Origin: Candidatus Latescibacterota bacterium
Lineage (GTDB): Bacteria; JAAXHH01
NCBI GenBank assembly: GCA_022823465.1
Contig: JAJEHX010000010.1
Span: 1-64,000, forward strand
Length of the DNA stretch: 64,000 nucleotides
Direction of reading: 5' to 3'
The translations under genes were made by a program, and so were the position numbers. Below, one piece after another: positions 10,172 to 17,523 of the stretch (position 1 is its first letter; each line of letters starts with the position of its first letter). The notes under the pieces are model-generated. The model was not told the origin of the DNA and made no database searches. It worked only from the letters and a program-made list of their open reading frames with translations.

Positions 10172-11809
10172 ATGCGTTCATACACGGGCCGTTTTCTCGC
10201 CTGGTTGTGTTGTTTCGGCATCCTGTATTTGCTCGCCGTGTCGGCGGCGCACGCTCAGGCTACGGCGCTGGTGCAGGGTATGGCGCTCGCGCAAGCTTCG
10301 GCGTACGCGCAGGGCGCAAGGGGCAGTACGCCCGGCATCACGGGAAGCCCCGTCGCGGATGAGGCCGACGAAGAGAATCCCGTGCAGCGCGTACTTCGCG
10401 AGCGCGTCGACGAATACGGCCAGACGGTGGGCATCGTCGCCGGGATCATCCGCGGCATCAACCGGTACGTTTACGCCCACGGTACGCTCAACCGCGGCAC
10501 GATACGGCGCGCGAGCGCCATGACGGTCTTCGAGATCGGCCAGCTGAGCAGCCTGTACACGACGGCCATGCTGTCCCTCATGGTTCAGCGGGGCGACGTG
10601 AACCTGACCGACCGGGTGTCCGCCTATCTCCCGGAAACGGTTACCGTACCGGCGACGCCCGCCGGACGTCCCATCCTGATAGAACACCTCGCCACCCACA
10701 TCTCGGGACTGCCCCGCCTGCCGGACAACCTGGTTTCGGACGATCCGGACGATCCGTTGAAGGGGTATTCGGTGGAGCTGATGTACGAATTCCTCGCACG
10801 GCACGCGGACGCTCAGAGCGACGTGTACGAGTCCGTCTTCGGATTTGACGACCCGGAAGAAGGCGATCCGGCGCGAGACGACCCGGAAGGTGGCGATCCC
10901 CTCGAGGCGGGGGGCCGCGATGAAATGGAAGACCGCTACGCGTATTCGGATCTCGGCATGGGACTCCTCGGGCACGTGCTCGAGCGGGCGGCCGGCGAGT
11001 CCTATGATGACCTGATCCGGGAATTGCTGGGTAATCCCATCAAGCTGGCCAACACGGCCAATACGCCTTCGCAGTCCATGCGGACCTACCTGGCGACCGG
11101 ACACGACGACGCCCGCCGGCCCGTGCCCTCCTGGTCCGATACGACCCTCGTGGGCGGCACGGGACTCAAGTCCAATCTCCACGACATGATGACCCTGGTG
11201 TCGGCCAACATGGGTATCATCTACGCGTTGCCGGAGGACTTCACCGAAGACGATTCGACCCGCTACCACGCGTCCTTCGACAGCCTCATCGTGGCTCGGA
11301 AACCAACTGGCGAAGAGGGTGTCGAGACCGCGCTGGGCTGGAAGGTGCGCAAGGACGCGCAGGGACGCGACATCCACTGGCTCACCGGCCGGACCAACGG
11401 GTTCTACGCCTTCGCCGCCTTCCTCAAAGCGTGGCGAAAGGGCGTCGTGGTCCTGTCCAACAGCTCCGCCAGTGTCGAGGATATCGGCTTCCACCTGCTG
11501 AGTGCCCGGAACCCTCTGGCTCCGCCCCCGAAGAAGACGGTGCGCTTGAGCGAAGCCGCCTACGAGGCCTGCACCGGCACCTACGCATTCTCCCCCGAAT
11601 TCTCCGTGGACATCACCTACAGCGGCGGCAAGCTCTACGGCCAGCCGCCCGGCCAGCCCCGGAGCGAACTGGTCCTCGAATCTTCAGGGGATTTCTACCT
11701 GGAAGAAGAGGACGCCCGGATCACCTTCGTACCGGACGACAGCGGAAACGTGGACCACTTCCTCTTTCTCCAGGACGGGAAGACACATAGGGCGGTGCGG
11801 GTGAGGTAG
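10172..11809 (+). CDS. Beta-lactamase/class C-fold protein with degenerate active site
   Basis: A 545-residue exported protein. A signal peptide ends near AAHAQA, followed by an Ala/Gln-rich linker with short internal repeats. The rest has the serine beta-lactamase (class C/esterase) fold: VFEIGQLSSLYT, LIEHLATHISGLP, YAYSDLGMGLLGHVLE and LTGRTNGFYAF. In active members the first motif reads GS-x-S/T-K; here the expected nucleophile Ser is Gln124 and the expected Lys is Ser127. The second motif, normally YSN, reads YSD. Protein hydrolysis or beta-lactamase activity by the usual mechanism therefore looks impossible; a binding or regulatory role is more likely. A C-terminal beta-barrel domain of about 90 residues follows, as in many family members. 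Confidence 0.8.
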   Translation: MRSYTGRFLAWLCCFGILYLLAVSAAHAQATALVQGMALAQASAYAQGARGSTPGITGSPVADEADEENPVQRVLRERVDEYGQTVGIVAGIIRGINRYVYAHGTLNRGTIRRASAMTVFEIGQLSSLYTTAMLSLMVQRGDVNLTDRVSAYLPETVTVPATPAGRPILIEHLATHISGLPRLPDNLVSDDPDDPLKGYSVELMYEFLARHADAQSDVYESVFGFDDPEEGDPARDDPEGGDPLEAGGRDEMEDRYAYSDLGMGLLGHVLERAAGESYDDLIRELLGNPIKLANTANTPSQSMRTYLATGHDDARRPVPSWSDTTLVGGTGLKSNLHDMMTLVSANMGIIYALPEDFTEDDSTRYHASFDSLIVARKPTGEEGVETALGWKVRKDAQGRDIHWLTGRTNGFYAFAAFLKAWRKGVVVLSNSSASVEDIGFHLLSARNPLAPPPKKTVRLSEAAYEACTGTYAFSPEFSVDITYSGGKLYGQPPGQPRSELVLESSGDFYLEEEDARITFVPDDSGNVDHFLFLQDGKTHRAVRVR

Positions 11810-11938
11810 GGAACTTCGAGGCGGGGTCGATCGACGCGTTCGATTGACTCATTCACCGGATTACATCGTTTGTCAGGCCACGCAGGTCAAAAGGTCGCGC
11901 CGGTCAGGCTACGCCAACCAGACAGGAGAACACCCTCA

Positions 11939-12259
11939 ATGCCCGCCTATGTCATCTCCATGATGTCCATCCACGACCCCGAGACCTACCGGAAGTACAC
12001 CGACCGGACGCCGGCCATCGTCAAGAAACACGGGGGCAGGTTCCTGACCCGGGGCGAAGAGATCACCTGTGCTGAGGGAAGGAATTACGATGGGCGGATG
12101 GTGATATTGGAATTCCCCAGTAAGGTCCATGCCGAGGCGTGGTACAACGATCCGGCCTACCAGGAGGCGATGAAGTTTCGCCAGGCCGCGTCGGAGATGA
12201 ACTACCTCATGCTGCAGGAAGGCGGCGAGAATACCAGGGATCCGGATCCGAAGTTGTGA
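11939..12259 (+). CDS. DUF1330 family protein
   Basis: A 106-residue protein of the DUF1330 (dimeric alpha/beta barrel) family. Family marks are PAYVISMMSIHDPETYRKYTDR at the N terminus, GGRFLTRG in the middle, then MVILEFPS and WYNDPAYQ. The start ATG follows ACAGGAG by 9 nt; an upstream in-frame start would add 23 low-complexity residues. Small stand-alone members are cytoplasmic and of unknown function, though related to ferredoxin-like mono-oxygenases. About 130 nt separate it from the preceding gene. Confidence 0.85.
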   Translation: MPAYVISMMSIHDPETYRKYTDRTPAIVKKHGGRFLTRGEEITCAEGRNYDGRMVILEFPSKVHAEAWYNDPAYQEAMKFRQAASEMNYLMLQEGGENTRDPDPKL

Positions 12260-12350
12260 CGGAGTGATTGAGGTAAGAGCCTGTCACGAGTGTCGTGTCT
12301 CTGTTGATGTCGGAGTAAACTCCTCCGTTTCATGAAATGGTAACACTTTA

Positions 12351-12545
12351 TTAATTAGCTCCAGAAGCTGCTCCGCGAAGTCTCTCTTCCCGGCGATCTT
12401 TCAGTACAAGAGCAATGGCCTCCGCCAGGCTCCCACGAGCTTCATCTTCGGTCGTACCTTGACCATTCGCTTCGGGTATTTCAGGACAAAAGGCGATATA
12501 CCATTCTTCATCCCGTTCGATAATCGCCGTGAATTCGTTTTTCAT
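12351..12545 (-). CDS. HicB-like protein without HicA
   Basis: A 64-residue HicB-like domain: MKNEFTAIIERDEEWYIAFC then PEIPEANGQGTTEDEARGSL. This is the partial RNase H-fold of HicB antitoxins. The C-terminal DNA-binding domain found in longer HicB proteins is absent. The start is set at MKNEF because GGAG lies upstream; the frame could extend 18 residues further. No HicA (a roughly 60-residue dsRBD-like toxin) is visible on either side, so this is an orphan or a repurposed antitoxin. It is the first of three broken toxin-antitoxin remnants in this patch. Confidence 0.7.
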   Translation of the reverse strand: MKNEFTAIIERDEEWYIAFCPEIPEANGQGTTEDEARGSLAEAIALVLKDRREERLRGAASGAN

Positions 12546-12676
12546 TGTCTCGCGCTCCATCGATACGTCTGCGATACCTTCAAAGTTCTTCAAATCCAAA
12601 GTCGGGTCGGCCGTGTGTCATCGACCTTCGATTAGGTCATACGATAAAACGTCGAGTTTTGAGACTTAAAATGGTA

Positions 12677-12704
12677 TTGACAGATTGGGAATCAATGGTA
12701 TTAT
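12677..12704 (+). promoter_or_regulatory. Sigma-70-type promoter of the abiEi-like gene
   Basis: TTGACA, a 16-nt spacer and TATTAT, lying 54 nt before the abiEi-like ATG. The surrounding 130 nt are strikingly AT-rich compared with the flanking genes. The hexamers are close to consensus; the spacer is one short. Confidence 0.55.
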
Positions 12705-12757
12705 CCAGATAGTATATTACAAATTCATTTTTTCGCATAAAATGAGAATTATTGTTA

Positions 12758-13558
12758 ATGAGTTATACTTACATAAGTAAGCAGTCATTACCAGTTGGTA
12801 GACAGAAGCTCTCAGCTGTGTTGCGGAACACCAACGAAGTCATCGAGACGGACGATGTGGTCAGGACGTTAATGGTTTCGCGAATTGAAGCCTCGAAATT
12901 ACTGTCAAGATGGGCTGGTCAGGGATGGTTGCGTCGCGTGGGACGTGGGGCTTATGTACCAGTCCCGTTGGAGTTACTGGGAAATAGGTATGTACTCGAT
13001 GATCATTGGGTACTTGTACCAACGCTATTCGGTTTATCTTACATCGGCGGGTGGACTGCCGCAGAATATTGGGATCTAACCGAGCAATTGTTCAACGAGA
13101 CTGTCGTAATGACAGCGAATCCGGTGCGCAAAAAACTGCAGATTAAACATGGTGCGCGGTTTCTTATATGTCATGTTCACAAACGTAAGGTGTTCGGTAC
13201 TAAGTTAATATGGCGAGGTGGCACGCGAGTGTCGCTCTCAGATATTCACCGCACCATAATCGACATGCTAGATAACCCGGGGTTGGGCGGTGGCATTCAG
13301 CATATATCAGATTGTTTGGGTGTCTACCTGAAAAACCAGAAGCGGAGTGATGAAACGTTAATGACCTATGCGAAGAAACTAGGCAATGGGGCAGTAATGA
13401 AACGCATGGGGTTTCTTGCTGAAGCGCTCTCTGGTCCATCCATATTAACAGATTTGTGTCAGGAACGGATGACCGCAGGTAACGCAAGGCTTGATTCCGC
13501 GCTTAACTGTACAAGACTGGTAACGAAGTGGCGGTTATGGGTTCCACCTAACTGGTAG
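12758..13558 (+). CDS. AbiEi-like antitoxin of a type IV toxin-antitoxin system
   Basis: A 266-residue AbiEi-family protein. The N-terminal winged helix (about residues 15-75, SRIEASKLLSRWAGQGWLRRVGRGAYVPVP) is the DNA-binding part that autoregulates the operon in known AbiE systems. It is followed by the antitoxin domain (SYIGGWTAAEYWDLTEQ, then RVSLSDIHRTIIDML). The ATG at MSYTYI was chosen over a TTG two codons upstream. Full length looks intact. The gene is AT-rich relative to the region and has its own promoter, which suggests transfer. The AbiEii toxin that should follow is only a stump, so this antitoxin has no visible target. Confidence 0.85.
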   Translation: MSYTYISKQSLPVGRQKLSAVLRNTNEVIETDDVVRTLMVSRIEASKLLSRWAGQGWLRRVGRGAYVPVPLELLGNRYVLDDHWVLVPTLFGLSYIGGWTAAEYWDLTEQLFNETVVMTANPVRKKLQIKHGARFLICHVHKRKVFGTKLIWRGGTRVSLSDIHRTIIDMLDNPGLGGGIQHISDCLGVYLKNQKRSDETLMTYAKKLGNGAVMKRMGFLAEALSGPSILTDLCQERMTAGNARLDSALNCTRLVTKWRLWVPPNW

Positions 13559-13573
13559 GTTGAGCAAGCTGGA

Positions 13574-13678
13574 ATGATCGACAGACGAGAGATTCTTAAT
13601 GCCGCGGAAGCATCCAGTGTAGGGCCCCAAATTGCCGAGAAAGACTATGTCCTGGGATGGGTACTCTGGGGGGTATAG
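13574..13678 (+). pseudogene. AbiEii toxin remnant (34 codons)
   Basis: Sixteen nt after abiEi an ATG opens a frame beginning MIDRREIL and continuing through IAEKDYVLGWVL before a TAG stop. That is the characteristic start of AbiEii nucleotidyltransferase toxins (MIDRREI then EKDYVLGW). Normal AbiEii proteins are around 300 residues and carry a GGT-type nucleotidyltransferase motif after this point. Here the match stops at the TAG, and the adjacent gene on the opposite strand begins 8 nt later. The toxin has therefore lost its catalytic part, probably by a deletion whose right end is at about 13,670. Confidence 0.8.
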
Positions 13679-13686
13679 TAGACGTA

Positions 13687-13929
13687 TCAATCCCGTAGCG
13701 ACGGATCATAAGGTTGCTCCCGGAACGACTCAATGTCGAACGGTGGGTGTCCAGGAGGAATCTTGTCTTTCAGCGTACCAAGACTGGAGTAGTCGATCCG
13801 TCTTGGCTTCAGGATGAACCCGGCAGGTCCTTCGATGATTTCGATTCGATCACCGGGTTTTACGCCCATGGCATCCAGTACCTGGACCGGAAGGGTAACT
13901 TGCCGTTCTGATGTAATTTCCAAAACCAT
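13687..13929 (-). CDS. AbrB/MazE/SpoVT-type antitoxin without toxin
   Basis: An 80-residue protein with a swapped-hairpin AbrB-type DNA-binding domain at the N terminus (ITSERQVTLPVQVLDAMGVKPGDRIEI). A C-terminal tail with SSLGTLKDKIPPG resembles the toxin-binding tail of VapB-like antitoxins. The toxin (usually a PIN-domain VapC) should lie just downstream on the minus strand. That place is taken by the end of the AbiEii remnant, so this too is an orphan. It either regulates only itself or is a decaying relic. Confidence 0.75.
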   Translation of the reverse strand: MVLEITSERQVTLPVQVLDAMGVKPGDRIEIIEGPAGFILKPRRIDYSSLGTLKDKIPPGHPPFDIESFREQPYDPSLRD

Positions 13930-14047
13930 GGCGAGATTCCTTACGTATGACGTTGATTTTGGCTGGTAGAAACTCGGGTTAAGCGAACAAAGGAGGATGT
14001 ACGTATCCAGGGGCTTCCGCCGTCACAATAACTACAAACCCCAAAAC

Positions 14048-15283
14048 CTAGAATTCCCACCCACACATACCCGGCACGGGCAGGCGAAGGGTCCGGTCCA
14101 GCGCGGACAGCAGTTCCGGGGGACCGTCCAGGTCGTCGGTAACGGAGAGTCCGGTGGCGGGACGTACGCCGAGCCACAGGCGGGTGAAGGCGCCGACCGA
14201 GGCGATGAGGGTTGGAAGCGCGGGGTCAGCGCCGGGTTCAGCGCTTGATTCCGAACCAAGCGTGACCACGTAATCCCCACTGATACCGCGCCAGGACGCG
14301 CCGGCGTCCATGTACTTCTCGATGGGATCGCGCAGGGAAAGGTTGAACCGGGTCGTCGGGCCGTGCAGATGGGTCTTGCCCATGCAGGCTGCCAGGTCGC
14401 AGATCCGGGCCTGCCAGTACCCGTCGCCCCTGATTAGCGTGTTGAAGGGTCCTTTTTCGGAAACCATCCTGGCCCGGAAGGGCTGCCTGATCAGGTCCTG
14501 AAGCTGCACGTCGGCGGGTTCGACGATCTGGAAGAGCCGGATCTGGTCTCCGAGAGACTTCATGAGCGCGAGCAGTTCCATGAGCTGGTCCTGATTCTGG
14601 TAGGCCATCATGTAGATATAGCACGGGCCATGTTCTTCATGGTCGCTCGCCCAGAAGAAGTGGGTCAGTTCGCCGCCGGGCCCATCGCAATACCCCAGCA
14701 GGAAGGATTTTTCCGAGTGATTCAGTTCGACCTGCACCAACTCCGCGGGATACAACCTGCATCCACCGTGGGTCAATCTTCGGTTTATCATGGCGGAATG
14801 GATCATTTCCCAGTCGGCGGCGGTCAGACGCCTGGGCACCCGGAAGGGCCGGTCGATCGTGAGGTCGGCGGGATCGAATCGTATCCGGTGTCCGTAGGGA
14901 CCGGTGCCGAACCCCATCAGGTCGTAGAATCCCTGCTCGAACATGGTCAGCATGCAGATCTCCGCCCCGTTGGCGGCGTCTTCTCCGATGCGGTGCGCCG
15001 TAACCCGCTGGGCCAGGCGCTGTTTCCGGGCGATCCGGCTGGTGGTGACGCCCACGATGGCGGACATGGCCAGGTCTTCGTCCTGGTACCGGAACGTACC
15101 GTCGGTCGACGAGGCCTGGCACTCCGCTTCGCCGTTCACTTCGGCCACGTCGGTCCGGGTCTTCTCCATGAACTGGGGCGCCCACTTGGCCTGTTCGTCG
15201 CTGGTAATCCAGTGCACTTCGCGCCAGACCCGGATAATCGCGTCTTGATCGCGTTCCGGGTCATAGGGCCTGATGGTCGGCAT
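14048..15283 (-). CDS. GNAT acetyltransferase, Eis-like
   Basis: A 411-residue protein with the Eis-type layout. An N-terminal GNAT fold contains the CoA loop VGVTTSRIARKQRLAQRV (about residues 78-95), where the family has a V-x-x-x-R-R-x-x-x-G/A pattern. A second degenerate GNAT-like region and a C-terminal SCP2-like domain (from about 290, with RFNLSLRDP and LWLGVRP) follow. Eis homologues acetylate amines on aminoglycosides or proteins; the substrate here is unknown. A ribosome site is not obvious before the ATG. It lies 12 nt after the duplicated tail of the neighbouring VOC gene. Confidence 0.75.
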   Translation of the reverse strand: MPTIRPYDPERDQDAIIRVWREVHWITSDEQAKWAPQFMEKTRTDVAEVNGEAECQASSTDGTFRYQDEDLAMSAIVGVTTSRIARKQRLAQRVTAHRIGEDAANGAEICMLTMFEQGFYDLMGFGTGPYGHRIRFDPADLTIDRPFRVPRRLTAADWEMIHSAMINRRLTHGGCRLYPAELVQVELNHSEKSFLLGYCDGPGGELTHFFWASDHEEHGPCYIYMMAYQNQDQLMELLALMKSLGDQIRLFQIVEPADVQLQDLIRQPFRARMVSEKGPFNTLIRGDGYWQARICDLAACMGKTHLHGPTTRFNLSLRDPIEKYMDAGASWRGISGDYVVTLGSESSAEPGADPALPTLIASVGAFTRLWLGVRPATGLSVTDDLDGPPELLSALDRTLRLPVPGMCGWEF

Positions 15284-15294
15284 TTATATTCCTT

Positions 15295-15352
15295 CTACTC
15301 CTCGCCCCGAAGCATCCGGTGCGGGTTCTCGCTGTCGGGCGCGTCCTTGAAA
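15295..15352 (-). pseudogene. Duplicated 3' tail of a VOC gene
   Basis: About 58 nt repeat the last 19 codons and stop of the intact VOC gene with an offset of 62 nt. The frame reads FKDAPDSENPHRMLRGEE then stop, against FKDAPDNETLHRMLRGEE in the intact gene. Differences between the copies are scattered. The simplest reading is that a second tandem VOC gene once lay here and was lost except for its end. Confidence 0.75.
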
Positions 15353-15356
15353 CGGC

Positions 15357-16349
15357 CTACTCCTCGCCCCGAAGCATCCGGTGGAGGGTCTCGTTGTCCG
15401 GAGCGTCCTTGAAGACGTTCCACTCGAGGTAGTAGCCTTCCGGATCGTAGGCGACGAAGGCGCGGTACCGGTCGGTTTCCTCCACCTTCTCGGAACGCAT
15501 TTCAAAGGACTCCTGGCCGCTGACATAGGCGTACCAGTCGTCGATGCGGTCCGTCCAGAAGGACATGGTAACGGCCTTCTTCTCCGTGAAGTTGTGCATG
15601 CCCCGGGTTTCGTCCACGAGGCCCATGTAGCCCGAGGGCGAGATGCGGTAGATCTTGGTCCATCCCTGGTCCACGATCAGGTCGAAGCCCATGACCTCTT
15701 CGTAGAAGGCCTGGATCGCGGGCATGTCCTTGTAGTAGAACCACACGACGGTCGCCTTGAAACCCAGTCCCGGAGGCACATTGGACGCCCCTTCGGCGGG
15801 ATAGACCGTCTCGGTCTCGTTCAGCACCGGGATCAGCATCTCGTTCTCGGCGTGCTCATTGAACCGCTCGAACTCAAGGAGATAGCCCTCCGGGTCGATG
15901 GCGACGAATCCGTGATGGGGACGCCCCTCCACCGGGTTGTAGGGGAACCGCATTTCCACGTCCTGTTCCTTCATGTAGTCCCACCATTCGTCGAGCTGAT
16001 CCGTGATGAGGGCTATGGCCACGGTCTTTGGATCGCTGGCGCTGTGCATGCCCATCTCTTCGTCGACGAGGGTGATGAAGGAACTCGGCCCGACGCGGAG
16101 GATCTTGGCGAAGCCGTAGTCGGCCGCCACGGCGAAGCCCAAGGTCCGCGTGTAGAACACCGTCGCCGCTTCAACGTCGGCGTAGTACAGGAATACGTTG
16201 CTGGCGGTCATGCCGTATTCGTTCATGGGATTCACGGGTGCAGGCTCCTCTTCGGGCGGCGCCGGTTGTTCTTCGAGTGGAGTACGGAAGTCGTAGACCA
16301 CGGCTGCGAGCGCCGCGCAGACCAGCACGATAGAAATCAGACGATCCAT
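15357..16349 (-). CDS. Membrane-anchored double VOC (glyoxalase-fold) protein
   Basis: A 330-residue protein. Residues 1-20 form an uncleaved membrane anchor or signal segment, followed by a Pro/Glu-rich linker (about 24-40). Two vicinal-oxygen-chelate domains follow: first NVFLYYADVEAATVFYTRTLGF to FVAIDPEGYLLEFE, second VVWFYYKDMPAIQAFYEEVMGF to FVAYDPEGYYLEWN. The E of LLEFE and YLEWN are at the usual metal-ligand positions; the His positions are less clear. Function not predictable: VOC proteins include dioxygenases, isomerases and drug-binding proteins. The export anchor is unusual for the family. A copy of its tail lies immediately downstream. Confidence 0.8.
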   Translation of the reverse strand: MDRLISIVLVCAALAAVVYDFRTPLEEQPAPPEEEPAPVNPMNEYGMTASNVFLYYADVEAATVFYTRTLGFAVAADYGFAKILRVGPSSFITLVDEEMGMHSASDPKTVAIALITDQLDEWWDYMKEQDVEMRFPYNPVEGRPHHGFVAIDPEGYLLEFERFNEHAENEMLIPVLNETETVYPAEGASNVPPGLGFKATVVWFYYKDMPAIQAFYEEVMGFDLIVDQGWTKIYRISPSGYMGLVDETRGMHNFTEKKAVTMSFWTDRIDDWYAYVSGQESFEMRSEKVEETDRYRAFVAYDPEGYYLEWNVFKDAPDNETLHRMLRGEE

Positions 16350-16420
16350 GGGACCTCCTTGCCGACTAAGCTATTGAAGCCGGCTACGCTATTGAAGATC
16401 TGCCGGGAAAATACAGATTA

Positions 16421-16891
16421 TCAGAGATCAGCCGGGAACTTGCAGTTGTAGTGGCAAACGCCGCACGTGATGGAAAGATCCTGCAGCGCCGAGTCAGCCT
16501 CGATGGCGGAACCGGTCTCCGCGGCGGCAATCAGCGTCTCTGCGCGAATCTGGAAGTCGGAGGCGTAGAACCCGAACCTGGAGGAATCATACCGAGGCGG
16601 CATCGTCGAAACCTCTTCCATGATGTCCTTGAGATGCTCCACGTCGGCCCTGATCGTCCCCACGGAACCTCCCTCGACCGCCCCGGCGATGCCTTCACAG
16701 AGCCGGACGATCTCTCTCATGTGCTCCTGGCGCGCCTCGGCGTTCGGATCAGGCGCTTCGCTTTCGGCCGATTCTTCGGCGTGATCCTGGCTTTCGCCGC
16801 CGCCTTCGCCGCCGCAACCCGCCATTACCATACCCGAGATTAAACAGCACGCAAGCGCGGTCGTCATAATCCGATAGAAAGGGCTTTTCAT
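16421..16891 (-). CDS. c-type cytochrome lipoprotein (cytochrome c'-like)
   Basis: A 156-residue protein with a lipoprotein signal peptide ending in the lipobox MAGC (Cys near residue 26). A Gly/Glu/Ser-rich acidic linker follows, then a helical domain with one haem-binding motif CGVCH at residues 143-147, close to the C terminus. That layout (four-helix bundle, C-terminal haem site) is the cytochrome c'/c556 type. A further Cys three residues later (YNC) is unusual. Expected to be anchored on the periplasmic face and to carry electrons or bind gases. It lies upstream of, and in the same direction as, the VOC gene, separated by about 70 nt. Confidence 0.8.
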   Translation of the reverse strand: MKSPFYRIMTTALACCLISGMVMAGCGGEGGGESQDHAEESAESEAPDPNAEARQEHMREIVRLCEGIAGAVEGGSVGTIRADVEHLKDIMEEVSTMPPRYDSSRFGFYASDFQIRAETLIAAAETGSAIEADSALQDLSITCGVCHYNCKFPADL

Positions 16892-17128
16892 AGATATTCC
16901 TCGTGTGGAGACCTGGGGTTGCCAATAGTAACTCGCCGGGAATCACGCGTGGGTTCACGCCGGAACCGGCTAAACAAAGAGTTCGTTTGACGTACGGACT
17001 TACGGGTCGAAACGTACGGACTTACGGGCCTTGATGTTCCCGTCATGGTAACGCGACCCGCTGAATTGTCAACCTGTTTTGATGGAAGAATACACCGGCA
17101 CTGCGCGGTACCGGACGGGTCTAACGCA

Positions 17129-17248
17129 GCGGTGGCCAATGCGGTCAATGAAGGTGCGGCCTATGCGGTGAACGCAGAGGTGGCCAATGCGGTCGTTGTA
17201 GGTGCGGCCAGTGCGATGTTCGCAGGGGTGGTCTATGCGGTCATTGAA
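17129..17248 (+). repeat. Five 24-nt tandem repeats
   Basis: Five head-to-tail units of exactly 24 nt, built on the pattern GGTGGCC-ATGCGGT. The period is a whole number of codons, and a frame from 17045 to 17335 reads through them as degenerate eight-residue units (such as VANAVNEG and AAYAVNAE). I cannot tell whether that frame is expressed: it lacks a clear ribosome site and overlaps the lon control region. The preceding part of the spacer, from 16892 to 17128, shows no gene I can support. Confidence 0.75.
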
Positions 17249-17258
17249 GGTGTGGATG

Positions 17259-17307
17259 ATATGTCAATTTGGCAGTTCATGGCCTTCGATATATGTCAAT
17301 TTGGCAG
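17259..17307 (+). promoter_or_regulatory. Twin operator-like repeats upstream of lon
   Basis: The 17-nt sequence ATATGTCAATTTGGCAG occurs twice without mismatch, at 17259-17275 and 17291-17307. The spacing is 32 nt, about three helical turns, so both sit on one face of the DNA. Each contains an imperfect inverted repeat, TGTCA-ATT-TGGCA. They lie 21-70 nt upstream of a predicted sigma-54 promoter, where an enhancer-binding activator or a repressor would bind. Confidence 0.6.
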
Positions 17308-17327
17308 GTTTCGGCCCGGATTCATCG

Positions 17328-17342
17328 TGGCATGATGTTTGC
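17328..17342 (+). promoter_or_regulatory. Predicted sigma-54 (-24/-12) promoter of lon
   Basis: TGGCATGATGTTTGC matches the RpoN consensus TGGCACG-N4-TTGC in 10 of 11 fixed positions, including the invariant GG and GC at exact spacing. Transcription would start near 17354, giving a leader of about 170 nt before the lon ATG. Confidence 0.6.
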
Positions 17343-17523
17343 GCATTACAGACTGCAGTATGGCAGAACTTTCAGGCCGATTGAAGCGTAAAGGCCGGTT
17401 CGTGCGTATAAAGAGGTAGGGAGCCGCGGGACATGGTCGGCCCTCCGCCTTATACAAACAGGGGCGGACAACCGGCCACCTCTCAGGCGACGCGTAGTAA
17501 ATGCAGGGAAAGCGAGGTAGAAC

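Noticed and set aside
10178-11494. 438-codon minus-strand frame opposite the beta-lactamase-fold gene
   Set aside because: Composition of an antisense shadow; the plus-strand gene has domain support, a signal peptide and a ribosome site.
12260-12757. HicA toxin beside the HicB-like gene
   Set aside because: No frame on either strand gives the G-x-H-x-x-(Y/F) type HicA pattern.
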